Positions 1 through 12,640 of a stretch of 64,000 nucleotides of DNA are shown here, one piece after another. A program made the position numbers and the translations under genes. Origin of the DNA: Nymphaea colorata (lineage: Eukaryota; Streptophyta; Magnoliopsida; Nymphaeales; Nymphaeaceae); NCBI RefSeq assembly GCF_008831285.2, contig NC_045139.1, forward strand, positions 30,849,706 to 30,913,705, read 5' to 3'. How positions within the stretch are numbered: position 1 is the stretch's first letter; each line of letters starts with the position of its first letter. The notes under the pieces are model-generated. The model worked only from the letters and a program-made list of their open reading frames with translations, was not told where the DNA came from and ran no database searches.

Positions 1-949
1 TGAAAAGAGATCCTTTAATCGCATTCCATGAAACTTTAACGTCTGCAGCACCACCTCCATCATTAGGATCGATCCTCTTTGTCGATTTTCGAACAGATGG
101 GAAAAATGCTGCACTTCATCACTCGCAACAGTGCAAAATTGAGCAGAGTGTAATAAATGCAATAATAGAGGTTTCCAAAGGTAGAACTATTTAGTTACAA
201 TAGTGAAGTGTAAAAGGTACATGATTCAGAACGATAGGCCAGAAAGGTAAGGTGAGAAATCAGACATGCATCACGGAAGGTCCTGTTGGAGAGAAAGGTG
301 TTGCAGATTTTGGGCACTGGAGACAGATTTGTATCAACTCAAGAAAAAAACATTAACAGAACATCAGGACCTTGACAAGGGTGACTGAAAAGCATTGATC
401 TCCTGTTGTTATAACAAAAAAAAGAAGTCTGAAAGAAAGAGTTCCTGGATTAAATACTTTATCTCCTAACTCTCGGTGTCAAATATCCTCAGAGTCCATT
501 AAGTGTTATTCCCTGAAAAGACACTAAAGAAGAATTGGGAGAAAGAAAAAAGCACAAAGGATGGTTCCAGGTTTGGATTCTTAATTTTATAGGGTTGAAG
601 TTCTAATGAATACTATATGAATAGGGAGGATGTTACTCGACCTTGCACCTGTGTCTGTAGGTCGAAAGTAGTGTCCGATTGATTGGGCTGGATCAGTCGA
701 GTTATCAGAGTCCTGCCCGATGGGCAAATGAACATATAAAAAAGTGGATAGATAAGGAAGATTTTGCCTCACTAGCAAGTAATAGTAGAGCCATCTGTTC
801 ATTCTATAGACTGCACCAATTACCAGAGGCCCAGAGCATTTCTGTTATCTGACAGCATATGCATTGCAGACCAGCCAAACTAGCAAAAGGTAGTAAAAGA
901 TAAAGCAAAAAATCAAACACAAGAAAAAGTACATATGTCGTAAGGGTAC
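1..949. other. Downstream intron of the QUA3-like gene; no exon recognised
   Basis: The last visible exon of the methyltransferase gene ends at 950 with a GT donor at 949-948 on the minus strand. I searched this stretch on the minus strand for the family's final block (around the LVDLMVEMDR motif and the RDSP motif) and found no credible match, so it reads as intron with the 3' exon or exons beyond the left edge. A short TGCAGTCTA stretch near 815-830 runs straight into a stop and is not a convincing exon. Confidence 0.55.
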
Positions 950-3900
950 CTGTAGTTGCCTGTGAGGGTGTCCCTTATCAAAGAATCAATGCTTGTCACA
1001 TGGATAAGATCATAGGTCCGTGGATATGTAGGAAATGGCTCACACCTATAGGAATTTAAGAAGCATTACTTAGTTATAATAAGCATGAGTTACAAAAGAG
1101 CAAGCTAAGAACAGGAAATTCCAACTGAAAACCCTAACAAGATAAAATAAGCAAACTGCTTGTCAAAATAACTAACTTTTGGCCTCAAGTTTCAAGCAAA
1201 TGCATCTCGTGATAGTATCAAATTCTTAGTACAACACAAGTCAAAAAAAAAAAAACCAACAATATCCACAATCATATTAAGTGTGGTTTGTAAAGTGTTT
1301 TAAGCAACTTACCAATTGTGATGGATACCGATAAGACCTCTGTCATAAATAACACCAAGTGTTGATGGCTTGCGAGCAGGAACAACATTCATGACCCAAA
1401 CTGGATCTTTCATAAGACCAGCAGCAAAGCCCCCAAAAAAAGCATTCATGTCCATGACATTGCGGATACTTGGACTTGCCAGGTTTGAGATCAATGACTT
1501 GTAGTATGTTATCCGCCTGACCCAACGTCTTGTGTCAGCTTGAAATGCAGCAACTCCATTCTTCATAAGAGCAGCTCGAGGAGGGGGTCGATTTAATCTA
1601 AGTGGCCATTCTAGAAGAGATCCAATTGCACTGTCTTCATTTGCACTAGGCATTCTACTAACACAATTTTCCAGTTCAGTGTACCTGGGTAAAGGAATGG
1701 TCAGCACATTACATGGAGCACTCTATGCAAAATGGAAAATGATTGACTTGATGAGATAGACAACATAATGCTCACCAAGCATAACTTGGGTCATGAGATT
1801 CACTACATAAGTCAAGCCCAAATACATTTTGGTTAGGCAGACATGCATCAGAGGCGGGCTTTCTCCAGATTACAGTGTTCCCCTCCACAACAATCAACTC
1901 ATAACACAATGCATGAGCCACAGCCTGAAGGTCGGTCCAATCTTTATCTTGATTATCCCCTTGTACGGCAGGACCAGAAATGACAAAATATCCTCCAGGT
2001 CGAAGCAGTCGGTCTGCCTCTATAAAGTATGTTCCATCTGCGGTCAAATTTCTAAACATCAATATTAGTTGCACAAGCAGGCTTATATTTATGTACGCAA
2101 GGGAGAAAGAAAAAGAGATTACTGTGTGCAGTAAAGGGGATAAGGCATTGGGCGCAGTGAATCAAGTCAAATGCATATGCAGGGAAGGGTAACCGCCGGA
2201 TACCAAGCATTGCAACAACTGCTGGTACCCCCCGTTCCAATGCAAACTGAACATGACATTTGTCTGAATCCCTTGGTGCAAAAGAAAGAGTCAATATTCC
2301 TTTGTTAAGCAAGAATCCTCCCAGACTGGCGACCTGGGTCATCAGCATTCCGATATTCACAACAATGCAATAAGATAAATAGAAGACAAAGGAAATGCTA
2401 AGAGCCTAAGACATAATACAAAGCACCACAAGAATGGAGTATTTCTGATAAGAACATTACCCCACAGCCCATATCTAGAGCTGTTCTCAGCTCATGTTTA
2501 CTGATAGGAATGTACTGAGCAAGTTTCTCAATGTATTGCATAGCTCCACCTGGGAACAAAGTGCCCTCATCAGGGAAAACAAAAGACGGACCATCTTCCT
2601 TCACCAACTCCTGATAAACCTTTGCTCCAGCAATCTTAAAGTGAGGCATGTTGCTACGCCATACCTGCACAGTTAAATGCCAGAAATTGGAATATGAAAT
2701 ATGCCACTAATAATCTTACAACAGGAGTTGCAATGTAAGACATCAGTTGATCAGCAAGCAAGCACAAGGATGATATCTCCAAGGAAAAAATAAACAATAC
2801 CAAACAGGCTGCTTTTAACAGAAGCTCTAAGATAACCAGTTGGGAACACCTATGATCACTGTGACTGAGAGGGAATGGAACACGTGTTTCCAAAACAAAT
2901 CCAACATCGACCACAAAGGAATAAAAAATTATTTTACTTTCATGTACATCATATGTTCAAATTTTGAGCTATTCATCATGTATTCAGAATATGGTAGCTG
3001 TAAATTGGCACAGAAATGATATATTAGTGTTGTAGGTTTGAAAGCATAATTTGAATAGTTAGATCTTCTTGAACAGAAGCGTGAACTTCAGAAATCAAGA
3101 TATAGCCCTATCAAAGCATTCCTTGGAATTAAACAGTGTCAATAAAGTAAGGGCCTGTTTTTCTTCGACTTGAATAAGAGGATTTTCCACACATTTTCTG
3201 CAATGTCGATGTCCCAATATTTCAAACACAAACTTGGACTATGAATGTACTATGGGTTATTGCAAAGTCCTGATGATAGCATAGGAAAAAATATATTGAT
3301 ACCTCTATAACATGGAAAAAACTTCTTTTCTTTTCCTTTTAAGTTTTCTCCTGTCAGCCCAAGCATCTTCCAAGATTATTTTTTTTTAAGAACCTTTGCA
3401 TGACAAGCATGAAGCATTCTAGTGGCGTGAAGCATTCTAGTGGCGTGACTTCATGATTTAAGCAACAACATGATGATTAATAATTCTGATTTCGGGGTAG
3501 AACCATAGGGTGCAGATCTCAACAGAGATGGAAGCAAGAGAATCACCACCATAAACAGCTGGGGTTGTTGGATGAAAGTAAGCCCGTCATATTGCTGACT
3601 GGATCATGGATCAAAAACCAAAATAAGAATTGGTCGTAGCATGAAAGTTTTCTCTATGAAAAGTGATCAAAATTCCTTCTTCTTTGCCACAAATTAGAAC
3701 AAAACAAGACTAGTTTCATATTAGCCAATCCATGAATGAAAGTAAATATAACAAAAATTTCCCGAAGTGGCAAACATGAGCTAGCAGATGATTACGTTAT
3801 TGATATGCAGAACAGGATAGCTTTATCCAAGCTATAAAATACACATTTTGCGCCATAAAACAAGGACTATTATTGGATAGCCCTCCCAAAAACCACATAA

Positions 3901-5022
3901 AAAGCAACTGGAAACAAGTATTTATGGCAATTCTCTAGCGAGATATCTTCAATTGGTTTATGAATATAGAGAAACATCATATTTTCAGTTCATCTCAAGA
4001 AGCAAGCAACATATTTCATGTAAAGAACCTGCTCCCTCATGGGCTGCAACCAACTGATCCACAGTAATGAAATGGACGGCACATACTAGAGAAATTCAGC
4101 AAAACCTTTTTCACCGGCACACCATTTCTTTCAGGTAAATGCTTCAGGCGAAACATACACTTCCGTGCATGACAGAAAACTCACTAACACAAATCTTCAA
4201 TTATCTTACACTTCTTCATGTCGTTACCTAAGACAACTGACGGTAATGAGTTTTCAATTATCTTCGATTTTCTGTCAGCAATTGTGGAAAACACACTTAG
4301 TACGGAAACTTCAGCAAAATGGAAAGGCCAAAACAAATTGAAAAACTAAAAGTTCTGGTTCGTTCTAGTCCCGTTGGTTCAATTCTACTTCAACCAAGAA
4401 AAGACGCCTTTGAAGCGCTCAATTCTTCTAAACCCATCAGTTTCAACGACAAATCACCATGCGGAAAAAACCTGAAATTTTGCTAGAAAGCGCTCGGATA
4501 AATACAAGCGAGCAAAAGAAGTCGAAATTGAAGCGCGAAAACAAGAAACAAGCAAAGATCAAAGCCTCGGCAACGACGGATCAAGCAGGAAAGGAGAGAT
4601 GGGAAAAAAGGATAAAAACGAAGAAAAAAGAGGAGGCTTGCCACCTTAGACAGGCTGTCTGGCCAGCGGACGGGGATCCGGTAGCCTCGTGGCGGCGGGA
4701 CCAAGCAGAGCAGCGTATCTGCCGGAGAGGGGCAGTGGCGCTCCCGACGTGGGTCCTCGCAGGGCACACGGTGGACGACGTCAGCCGAGCAGGCCGGCAG
4801 CGGCTGCCCGGCGGACACCAGCTTGACAAGCCTCTCCCGCTGTCCAGCATCCGCGTCCGATAAGGCGAGAGAGCGCCGGCCAGAAGCAGCGACGGAGTCC
4901 CCGAAGGGAGTGAACACTAGAAGGAAGAACACCGCCACCGCCAGGAAGATGGCCGCGGAGGCGAGGTCCAGTAGGTGGAACTGGCGGCTGCGCTTCTTCA
5001 TCGAGAGGTTCCCGTGGCCCAT
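950..5022 (-). CDS. QUA3-like putative pectin methyltransferase (PMT family), 3' end outside window
   Basis: Six exons, all with GT-AG introns and compatible phases: 4645-5022, 2461-2664, 2123-2333, 1776-2037, 1313-1684 and 950-1045, giving 507 codons plus 2 nt. The product starts MGHGNLSMKKRSRQFHLLDL, followed by a membrane anchor at about residues 18-41 and a luminal methyltransferase domain, as in Golgi type II PMT proteins. Family landmarks are PCEDPRR, ERHCP, LVPPP.GYRIPV, the SAM-binding motif LDMGCGVASLGG (split by intron 2), FAPRDS, QFALERG, LRPGGYFVISGP, NVMDMNAFFGGFAA, DPVWVMNVVPA, YDRGLIG and CEPF.TYPRTYD. Arabidopsis QUA3 (At4g00740) is the closest family member I recall; it acts in homogalacturonan methylation in the Golgi. 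About 90 residues are missing at the left edge. Exon 1 lacks about 11-12 residues that relatives have between PCEDPRR and ERHCP. The catalytic domain looks intact as far as it is visible. Confidence 0.9.
2665..4644 (-). other. Long first intron (about 1.98 kb) of the QUA3-like gene
   Basis: It lies between the exon 1 donor (AAG|GTGG at 4645/4644) and the exon 2 acceptor (TGCAG|GTATGG at 2665/2664). It is AT-rich with no recognised element. A short direct duplication (AAGCATTCTAGTGGCGTG) is seen at 3413-3445. Confidence 0.85.
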
Positions 5023-5240
5023 TTCCGAAGCTCACACCTCACTCATCCGCCGGAATCGCGCCGGATCCTGCCGCCTCCCTCCGTCAGGACGATTGTAGGC
5101 TGTAGCTCGAGTGCGCGAGGATTCCGTTTTAGTTCACGCCCCACTGTGCTCGGTTCCAATGTTTATTGGCATAGCGTTTGACTTTATAAATTAAGCCCCT
5201 TCAGATACTACAAGCCACGTGTACACGTCAGTTTAGACGC
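5023..5240 (-). promoter_or_regulatory. Putative promoter and 5' UTR of the QUA3-like gene
   Basis: Immediately upstream of the start codon on the minus strand. A TATA-like AATTTATAAAG lies at about 5182-5192, roughly 160 bp before the ATG, and further upstream (5211-5230) is a GCCACGTGTACACGTCA stretch with two ACGT cores resembling G-box/ABRE elements. The assignment rests on position and motif only. Confidence 0.4.
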
Positions 5241-5597
5241 ACAAACTGGATCTGCTCCGCGTTCCGCTTCATTTAATATTCCAAATTACGAATGTACAAT
5301 TGTACCCCTAAATTACATAATAATTAACGAAAATTGCCATCATTTTTGTAATCTGCGGGTTGAATATATGTGTGTCCTTGGTCCGAATATCAGATTCGAA
5401 ACTGGTTGGACATTTGGACCTTGAGATTTGGATTTGCTTTCGATTCTTGGATATAAGATTCTTAAGACCATGTGAAAGATTAAATCTCTGCCAATTGGCA
5501 AGAGGCTCGGATTAGGTTGATGGATGGTTGATCTGATGGTTCGGGTCGATATTACTTATCCGTTTTCAAATCTATATCCAAACTTAATTCTTACGTC
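5241..5597. other. Intergenic, no gene seen
   Basis: AT-rich sequence with degenerate GATTCGAATC/GGATTTGGATT words (about 5380-5470). No ORF or element boundary is recognised. Confidence 0.5.
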
Positions 5598-5868
5598 GGT
5601 GGCTCCCCGGATCTCGTCGTACCATGAATCTGCTGAAAATGATCTACCGACGATGATCACCGAAGCTATGACGGGTCCACATGCCACACTTCAAATTCAA
5701 TAATTAATTGAAACAAATCTTAACAAAAATAACAATAAAAATAAAATTTTAATATTTTCTCATGACCAAAGTTTAGGTGAATGAAAAAAATCTTATCACC
5801 GGAGTGGAAAACAAAGTTTTTTTTTTTTTTTTTTTTCAAAAAAAAAGTGGTGCTTTCACTATGTTTTG
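5598..5868 (+). repeat. Left copy of a 270-bp direct repeat flanking the large S segment
   Basis: This stretch (from CGGTGGCTCCCCGGATCTCG to AGTGGTGCTTTC) is repeated at 12738-13008 in the same orientation with scattered substitutions and a small indel, including a matching T-run near the end. The two copies bracket about 6.9 kb. No TG...CA ends, primer site or polypurine tract was seen next to them, so LTR status is not supported. Confidence 0.75.
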
Positions 5869-7189
5869 GCTTTGCATACAATCATAGTTGAAAATTTGAA
5901 ATAAGTAGGTCTTGGATCTGAGACATGACGTCTCGAGATTTAGTTGACTCTGATAGTAAGCCGAATGTATGTGAACGAGTCAAAGTTCAAGTTGCTTGGC
6001 TTGTACTGAAGCTCATTAATTTTAGTGTTTTATATAGGGAATGACATGTAGTGTCGTCGTGTTTCTGAGATCCAGTCAAAATCTATATTCTCGTTTGGAT
6101 TTTTTTTTTTTAAGATTTAATCACATGGATGCGATTTCCAAAGGCTATTTTCTCGAGGTATTTATTTTGCAAATCTAGTGATACGATTGCAAATTTAACA
6201 TTGTTGTTATTGATATGGGACCGGGGTCTTTGAATTATCTTACTACTAACGATGTCTTTAATGTGCAAACTTAGGAAATGACATAAAATAATTATATTTG
6301 TGGCCTTAAAATATAAATATGTAGGCGACAAGTAGTCAACTTAATGTTTTTCAAAATGCTTCTCTTTTTTCCTTTTTCTTGTTGTTGCTGCTTTTCCGTC
6401 TTATTATTATAATTATTATTATGGCTGAGATCTATGAAATATAGATCCACAGAGGATTCCAAATCCAAAGAGGTCAGGATCGGATCTCCTAGAACTCAAC
6501 CGAAAAGATTTCCACCTATCCATACCGATCCAGATTCAGATAAATAGGGATCTTCATGGTTCGGACCCTGCTTTTATTCAGATTCGACCCAGTTCAATCT
6601 TATTGGATTTACAATGGTTTTTTTTTTCTTATTTTCTGGAAAATGAAACTAAATCGACTTAACTAAGTTAGAACCCAATGTTTGCATTTATTGAAATTAC
6701 TATTGCTTCTCATAATCCAAAATCTGATTTAGATTCAGACCACCTGCGTATCAAACCTGAAATTTGATCGGTTACCGTATCTTGTTATCCTTACTAATCC
6801 GGATTAACTGGACTTGGATTTGGGTTGATAATAACAATCCGAAACGTCTACATCAGGACCATATCACTTCTGTTTCACGATGGGTGTCATTTTCAAGTTT
6901 GGCAAAGAAGTGAAAAGCATTATTCCCTAGTCAACCCAATTCTCGATTTCCCTTTTCTCGTTCCGGATCTTTTATGGGCTCGCTGTTAAAGCGTTCTGCC
7001 TAACGTTGAAATATGCAAAAGAATGAGAATATGGATGTTGAATTAATACGGTCCCATGCATAATTGCATATGAAGCTTAGGCTAAACAAAATCTTGTAAA
7101 AGAATGACAAATACATCATAATGGGCTCTAGAGGGCATAGCATAGCTAGTTGAGTTAGTAAGCCGGTGAAAGTTTGGGGTGAACAGCGA

Positions 7190-7690
7190 GTTGAGCTACT
7201 CGAGCTCGACTAGTTAAAGCTCGGGTCGTGAACGAGTTTGAGACTTTGAGTTGAGTCATTTGTTTAACGAGTCGAGCTCAAGTTCATGAGTAGAGACTCG
7301 TTCAAATAATCGAGTTGAGTTCGAGCTTATTACGGAGTTGAACTCGAGCCTTAATCGAGTTTATTGAGTCTTAATGAAGTCAGTATATTCAAACGAGTTT
7401 ACGAGTTTGTGGAGCCTTAAACGATTCGAGCTTGAGCTCAACACGTAACAATGAATATCAATTCTATTCAAACGAGTTTGTCGAGCTCGAACTCAACACG
7501 TAACGATGAGTATCAATTCTATTCAAACGAGTTTGTCGAGCCTTAATTGAGTCAAGCTCGAGCTCAACACGTAACTGCTGAGTCGAGCTTGAGCTGCTTT
7601 CGTTGAGCTATTCTCGAGCTTGATTCGAGTAGAGCTCGAGGCTTCATTAGCTGAGCTCGTGCTGACTGCGTTTCGGCTTGACTTGGCTCG
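7190..7690. repeat. GAGCTCGAG-rich degenerate minisatellite
   Basis: The block is built of short words such as GAGCTCGAGCTC, CAACACGTAAC, ATCAATTCTATTCAAACG and AGTTTGTCGAGCC. These recur irregularly every 50-70 bases, mixed on both strands because GAGCTC is self-complementary. The same block occurs in family S copy S2 at 45250-45850. It has no coding potential. Confidence 0.75.
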
Positions 7691-7699
7691 TGTTCACCC

Positions 7700-9260
7700 C
7701 TAGTGAAAGTCCAGCCGTCAGTTTAATTCATGTAGTCGCTACTCCACTAAATTGCAAAGGGTGAATGTGTGACACTTTAGTAGGTGATGAGGATATCCCC
7801 CGACACATGGGGGAGGGGAGGTGGGCCTCCCTTGTATAATACACGAATCATAATTTAGAAACTCAAGTGTGAGTTTGCTATTTCATTATCATGCAGTAAT
7901 GTGGATGAGGTTTCATTAATTAAGCTGCCGCTAATGATCCAATGGCAAATGCATACTTTTGTTACTGAACACAACATTTTAGCAATGCAAAAGAACATCG
8001 CTGTTAGTAATGCTGAATATGCGACAAGGAAAATTCACACTATCAAACAACATTCACACACCCAAACAGGTGGTAGTCTACTGAGCGGCAAGGTGGTCCA
8101 CCTCCCATACGGACTCGTGTTTGAATTCTGGAATGGTCACTGTCACGTCCCGTCTCAATTGACGCTTCCTCTAAACTGTAAAACATTGAGATTTATTGCA
8201 ATTATAGATGTGACTTGTAATTCCACCAACCAAACATGCTAACAAAAAGTTGGGCACAATAATGACAAAAGTTTATTTTCACAGCAAAATAACAAGAACC
8301 TCACAAAAAATAACGCGTTTTACTTTTAAAAGAATAATACAAAACACAAAGAAAGTTGACTGTGTTTAGACTTAAAAGCTACAAAAGAGGATCTTGAATG
8401 AAAGAAAGTCAAAGGCAATCGTGTTTTTTTTAATGTACATCAAAAGAAAGTGCTGCTTTGCCTAAAATTAGGCTGAACACTTATAAACTGATCCAGCGGC
8501 TTAAATATATAAATTCTTTTCAAAATTACTTTGAATAATTTATAACCATAGTAACATGTTTATAAATATTAATTTCATTAATATCAAGCATGATTTTAGT
8601 TGTCTTCATGAAAGTATCAACTTTCTATTTTATTATAATTTTTGATGTTATAAAGCTGCTGAATATTTTTAAAAATTTTTAAACATATTTTTATGGTTTG
8701 AGATATACAGATGTAAAGGCCCACAAGTTCTTTCGGATTCCTTTTATATTGCTTTATTTGGCGAATATGAACATAATATTGATGCCATTCACCTCGCTGA
8801 TTTCACAACCAACAAAAAGATCAAATTGTGCTTCGTCATCGAAGAAATGCCTTTACAAGTCACACTTTGGCGTCTTTTTGACTTTGAAGCTCAACTTGTT
8901 GCGAAAACCATATGCGCGTCCAGTTGTGATGATTGAAGATTCGTTTATAAATAAAAAGAAAACTGGGGATCAATTGTGAACGTCTAATTTGACCGAAGTA
9001 GACCCTTGAACGAAAATTAAGGATGTCAAGGGATCAGATTCGAATATTTTTTTTTTATATATTCACATATTCAGATTTGAATCTGCATTTAAATACAAAC
9101 CCAAAAAAAGACATATCGGAATCCAAAAGCCGATTTCACAATCTGTTTCCAATTCAATTTTTACATTCATATTAGAATCTAAATCCGAATTTTGAACCAA
9201 ATCTGGCTAATGTATAGTATATTTATTTAAAACTAAGTCCGTACTAATCAGATATTTATG
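7700..9260. other. S1-specific stretch without recognised gene
   Basis: This part of S1 is missing from the collinear S2 copy. Short ORFs at 7901-8242 and 8698-8979 have no recognisable domain and AT-rich codon composition, so I do not call them genes. The right part (9000-9220) consists of GATTCGAAT/AATCTGAATC words. Confidence 0.5.
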
Positions 9261-9554
9261 CATGTAAGTTTGATCTGTGGTCGATTTAAGAGTCCCACAT
9301 GTCCATTTAGTTATTTTTCAAAAATACTTTATTATTATTATTATTATTTGTAGATTTTTTCCATTTATATCCTTTAACAATGTTTTTTTTGGGACCAATT
9401 GACAACCGATTCATCTATATGCCAGCAATTCACTCTATCGCTGCCTCAATGACGAGTGGCAGAACAGAAAAATCAGTCACATGATTGTCCTTTTAACAAG
9501 GTATCATAAATGGCTGCAATGCATGGTCTCTTAACAATGATAAAGTTTCACATT

Positions 9555-9556
<2 letters not shown>

Positions 9557-9628
<72 letters not shown>
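9557..9628. repeat. (TA)n microsatellite
   Basis: Uninterrupted TA dinucleotides for about 72 bases. The collinear position in S2 (46255-46297) carries the same repeat at about 43 bases. Confidence 0.95.
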
Positions 9629-9629
<1 letters not shown>

Positions 9630-11420
9630 CTTTCATAATTTTGTGGGGTCTATCTATCTAAATCTAGGGCTTATAAGAGGACAAAAGAAAAGAAAAAGAC
9701 CTTTCCTTGTTGAAAAAATATCACCACTTATAAGCAATTGACGTCCCTTTCTTCTCTAATTGGGAACAAACAAATGCACCATTGACATACTTTGGCAATC
9801 TAACTATAAACTATATTAGAAGTTTACCACAATGAAATCCCCAAAAAAGTATTGAAAGATATTCATTACTGTCAGTTATTTATCTCTTATTTTCTATATA
9901 ATGGGTTATTTGACAACAGTAATACTTTTTTACTGTCGCCTGAATCTACCCAAAAAACAAAGGTAGCTTCATGAAACCCTTGTTATGAAATACTGTAAGA
10001 ATTGTTTCATGAATCTGCTCTGTTTTTTAGGGTAGATTAATAAGATAGTAACAATGGGTTACTATTAACCAATGTTTTTGACTGTCTTTGATTTATTTCT
10101 CAAGATTTAAGATCCTTCTCCAAACACTTTCTTAATGCAAAAAGGTAAAATAAGGATTTCAACTACAAATCTTTTGTTATATCAACAAAAGCATGTCATG
10201 TCATGTTAGGTCCACTATTCTAAAATATGAAGTAAAGGAACACCCCATTAAATAATTTCATTAAAAGAATTACTATTTTCTTTGACAAAATTGATCTCAA
10301 GGACCAACTTCATCAATAACTGCCGGGCAGGTATGAGCCTGTCAATGGGCCACTGGACAATACTGGTGAGAAGGAAAGCTTCATGAGAAAGACATTTGGT
10401 AGCCGACGGGAACTGATACGATGTATCACTTTCGAGATCCTTGTCATGCTCTAAACCGCTTTGCCCTTAGTATTGGACATTGTGGTCTTTATTCGTTTAG
10501 TTTCTTTGGTCTTATATGGGCTTGAAATTAACCACAACCAAGTGGAGCATGTACCTGTGGACCACGCTTACCGGATCTTAATTAAATAGTGCATTTGGAT
10601 CTTAAGATCCAAATCTTGTTTGTACTCCGGATCCATCTTAAGATGGAGAGCCTGAGCCCAATTCATGATATGATCCAGCAAGCATGTAGTTGAATGTTTT
10701 TACTTTAAGTTCTTAATGAGCTCGAACATGCATTTGATAAATGGTAAAGATCGGTGAAGCTTATATGGGTCCTGTTCACATCATTTGACTCATTTTACCT
10801 CTACCACATTCTTTGAGAATCTCCGTAAGTTCTGAAATACATTTGTTGGAGTTAACAAAGATAAATACTCGCAGAGGAGAGATACCTCAAAGAGGCCAAA
10901 GCCCTTCGCCCCTTTCCTTTTGAACCCGGTAGAGAGCGAGACATCGGTCAACTAAAATGTCGAACATTCACCATTTGTAGTATACAGGAATAACACCCAC
11001 AAGAATCAAACTGATGACCAACTTCGCTATTCCCTTTCGAGACAAATACCTCCTGAAACATTTTCCTTTCTTTAATCGTCGCAAATGGGCAAGTGTCTTC
11101 TTCTTTTCTTCTTCTTCATGCACTCGAATGCAGTTAGGCAACTGCACTCAAGCCCATTCGTGTGCAGGCATGTGTTCAAGCTGGGTTTCCTAAGGGCAAG
11201 CCGATAGGTCCAAGGGCCCACCTGGATCCAGATCTTAACAGATCTACTGAAAGACCAAAACCTGTGTCAAATTCCCCCGAGTGTGCTTAAGAAAATGTTA
11301 ATCAAAACCCAGTCCTCACCCAGAACAAAGTAATACGTTCCATGTTTGACTGCGTTCCGGAATCTGCAGATTTGGATAAAAAAACTTCATTTTGAACTGA
11401 GTTATAAAAATTTTAAGATC
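9629..11420. other. S1 interior, no gene seen
   Basis: Collinear with S2 up to about 10560. From about 11080 it matches S3 (37540 onward: GCAACTGCACTCAAGCCCATTCG). No open reading frame of note and no element ends. Confidence 0.55.
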
Positions 11421-11422
<2 letters not shown>

Positions 11423-11471
<49 letters not shown>

Positions 11472-11492
11472 GGTGTTATATATATATATATA
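11423..11492. repeat. (TA)n microsatellite, two runs
   Basis: TA runs at 11423-11468 and 11477-11492, separated by GTGGGTGT. The corresponding place in S3 holds a differently organised CT/TG/TA tract (37825-37891). Confidence 0.9.
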
Positions 11493-12010
11493 ATGATCGG
11501 ACCATTTCAATAAAAGTCCGTTCCATCTAATCATATCGTCCCGTATTGGGCAGTTTTAAAATAAAAAAGAATAATAATAAATTTTCTTTGAAATATTAGC
11601 CGATACGGGGTTGAATGTGGCCTGAATCCGCGCTACATCAGCTAATAATTGAAAGGGCTTGAAGTGGCCCCTTTCTTGGCCGATACGATGCATTTCTACC
11701 GATACAGACCGAAATTCTTACTAAACTCGTAATCGCTTCCATTTGCGACGTGCTGGATTTGGGATGGTGCCCGACGTATTGATACTTCCGACCTTGCCCA
11801 AGAAAAGAATCACAAACATGGATCAAGTGGGACACATTATCCCAATTTGTGTTCTATGATTGACAAGGGCCAAACTTTTTGACCGATCTGGAATTGAGTT
11901 TGTCAAGAATCAACATCAAATTAGGACTTGAGTTCCTCAAGGGGTGTAACGTAGTCAATCGAGCAGATCGACACGTAAAAAACATGCCGCATGTTTAATT
12001 CCTGTGGGTG

Positions 12011-12640
12011 TTACTTTCTTAAACCGTAGACACAGTGAGACCTCAAGCACCATGGGACCCTGGAGGCAAGAGGAACCCTTTCGGGTTTTTCTGAGAATGG
12101 ATTTTTAACCTCGTGCTCGCCTGAAATTAATACTTTAGCCAAGGTTAGGTCAGATTTAAGATCCTCAGTGAATACAAATCAATGCAGATCTCAGCTAACA
12201 AACACATCCTTAATGCAGGAATAACATGCAACCAATTATCAATAAGATAAACTCATTTCGGTAACAATATAAGTACTGTGGAAAGCAAAATTCTAACCAT
12301 GATGAAGAAAGAATACTGCATATTGTTCAAAATTGCAAATGCCATGAATAGGATCTGCAGTCTGCTGATCACAAAAGTTGAGGAATGAATCTATCTGTTC
12401 TCCAGAAGTCTGAGAAGGATCTGAAAACAACTTAAAATGAGAAGCAATAGAACCGCAGAAAAGTGGAAAGGAAGAGAGAAAGACAGCAAGAATGTTCTGG
12501 GGGCGCCATTCTTCTTTCTAACGACTTGATTCTCTCGAGATAGCAAGATAACTAGTACTCACCTGCACGAGTCTCATTAATGCAGCACCGACATTCTTCT
12601 GAGTTCTCACCCACCTGAATATTAACTATGGCAATCATGG
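12011..12640 (-). pseudogene. Spliced-looking three-exon gene fragment inside repeat S1, unidentified
   Basis: On the minus strand three blocks are bounded by good splice signals. The first follows TTAATATTCAG| and ends GTGCAG|GTGAGT at 12563. The second is 12298-12420, after TTTTCAG| and before |GTTAGA. The third is 12011-12120, after AATTTCAG|. One phase is open through all three (VGENSEECRCCINETRA, then DPSQTSGEQIDSFLNF and so on, then GEHEVKNPFSEKPE), ending at a stop at 12011-12013. Another phase reads VRTQKNVGAALMRLVQ then ILLRLLENR followed by a stop, and that reading looks equally protein-like, so the true frame is unsettled. The same blocks recur in S2, S3 and S4. I do not recognise the family; a captured gene fragment carried by the repeat is the likeliest explanation. 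Confidence 0.45.

Noticed and set aside
587-802. 71-codon minus-strand ORF as the terminal exon of the QUA3-like gene
   Set aside because: Its translation shows none of the conserved C-terminal PMT motifs, and no acceptor joins it in phase.
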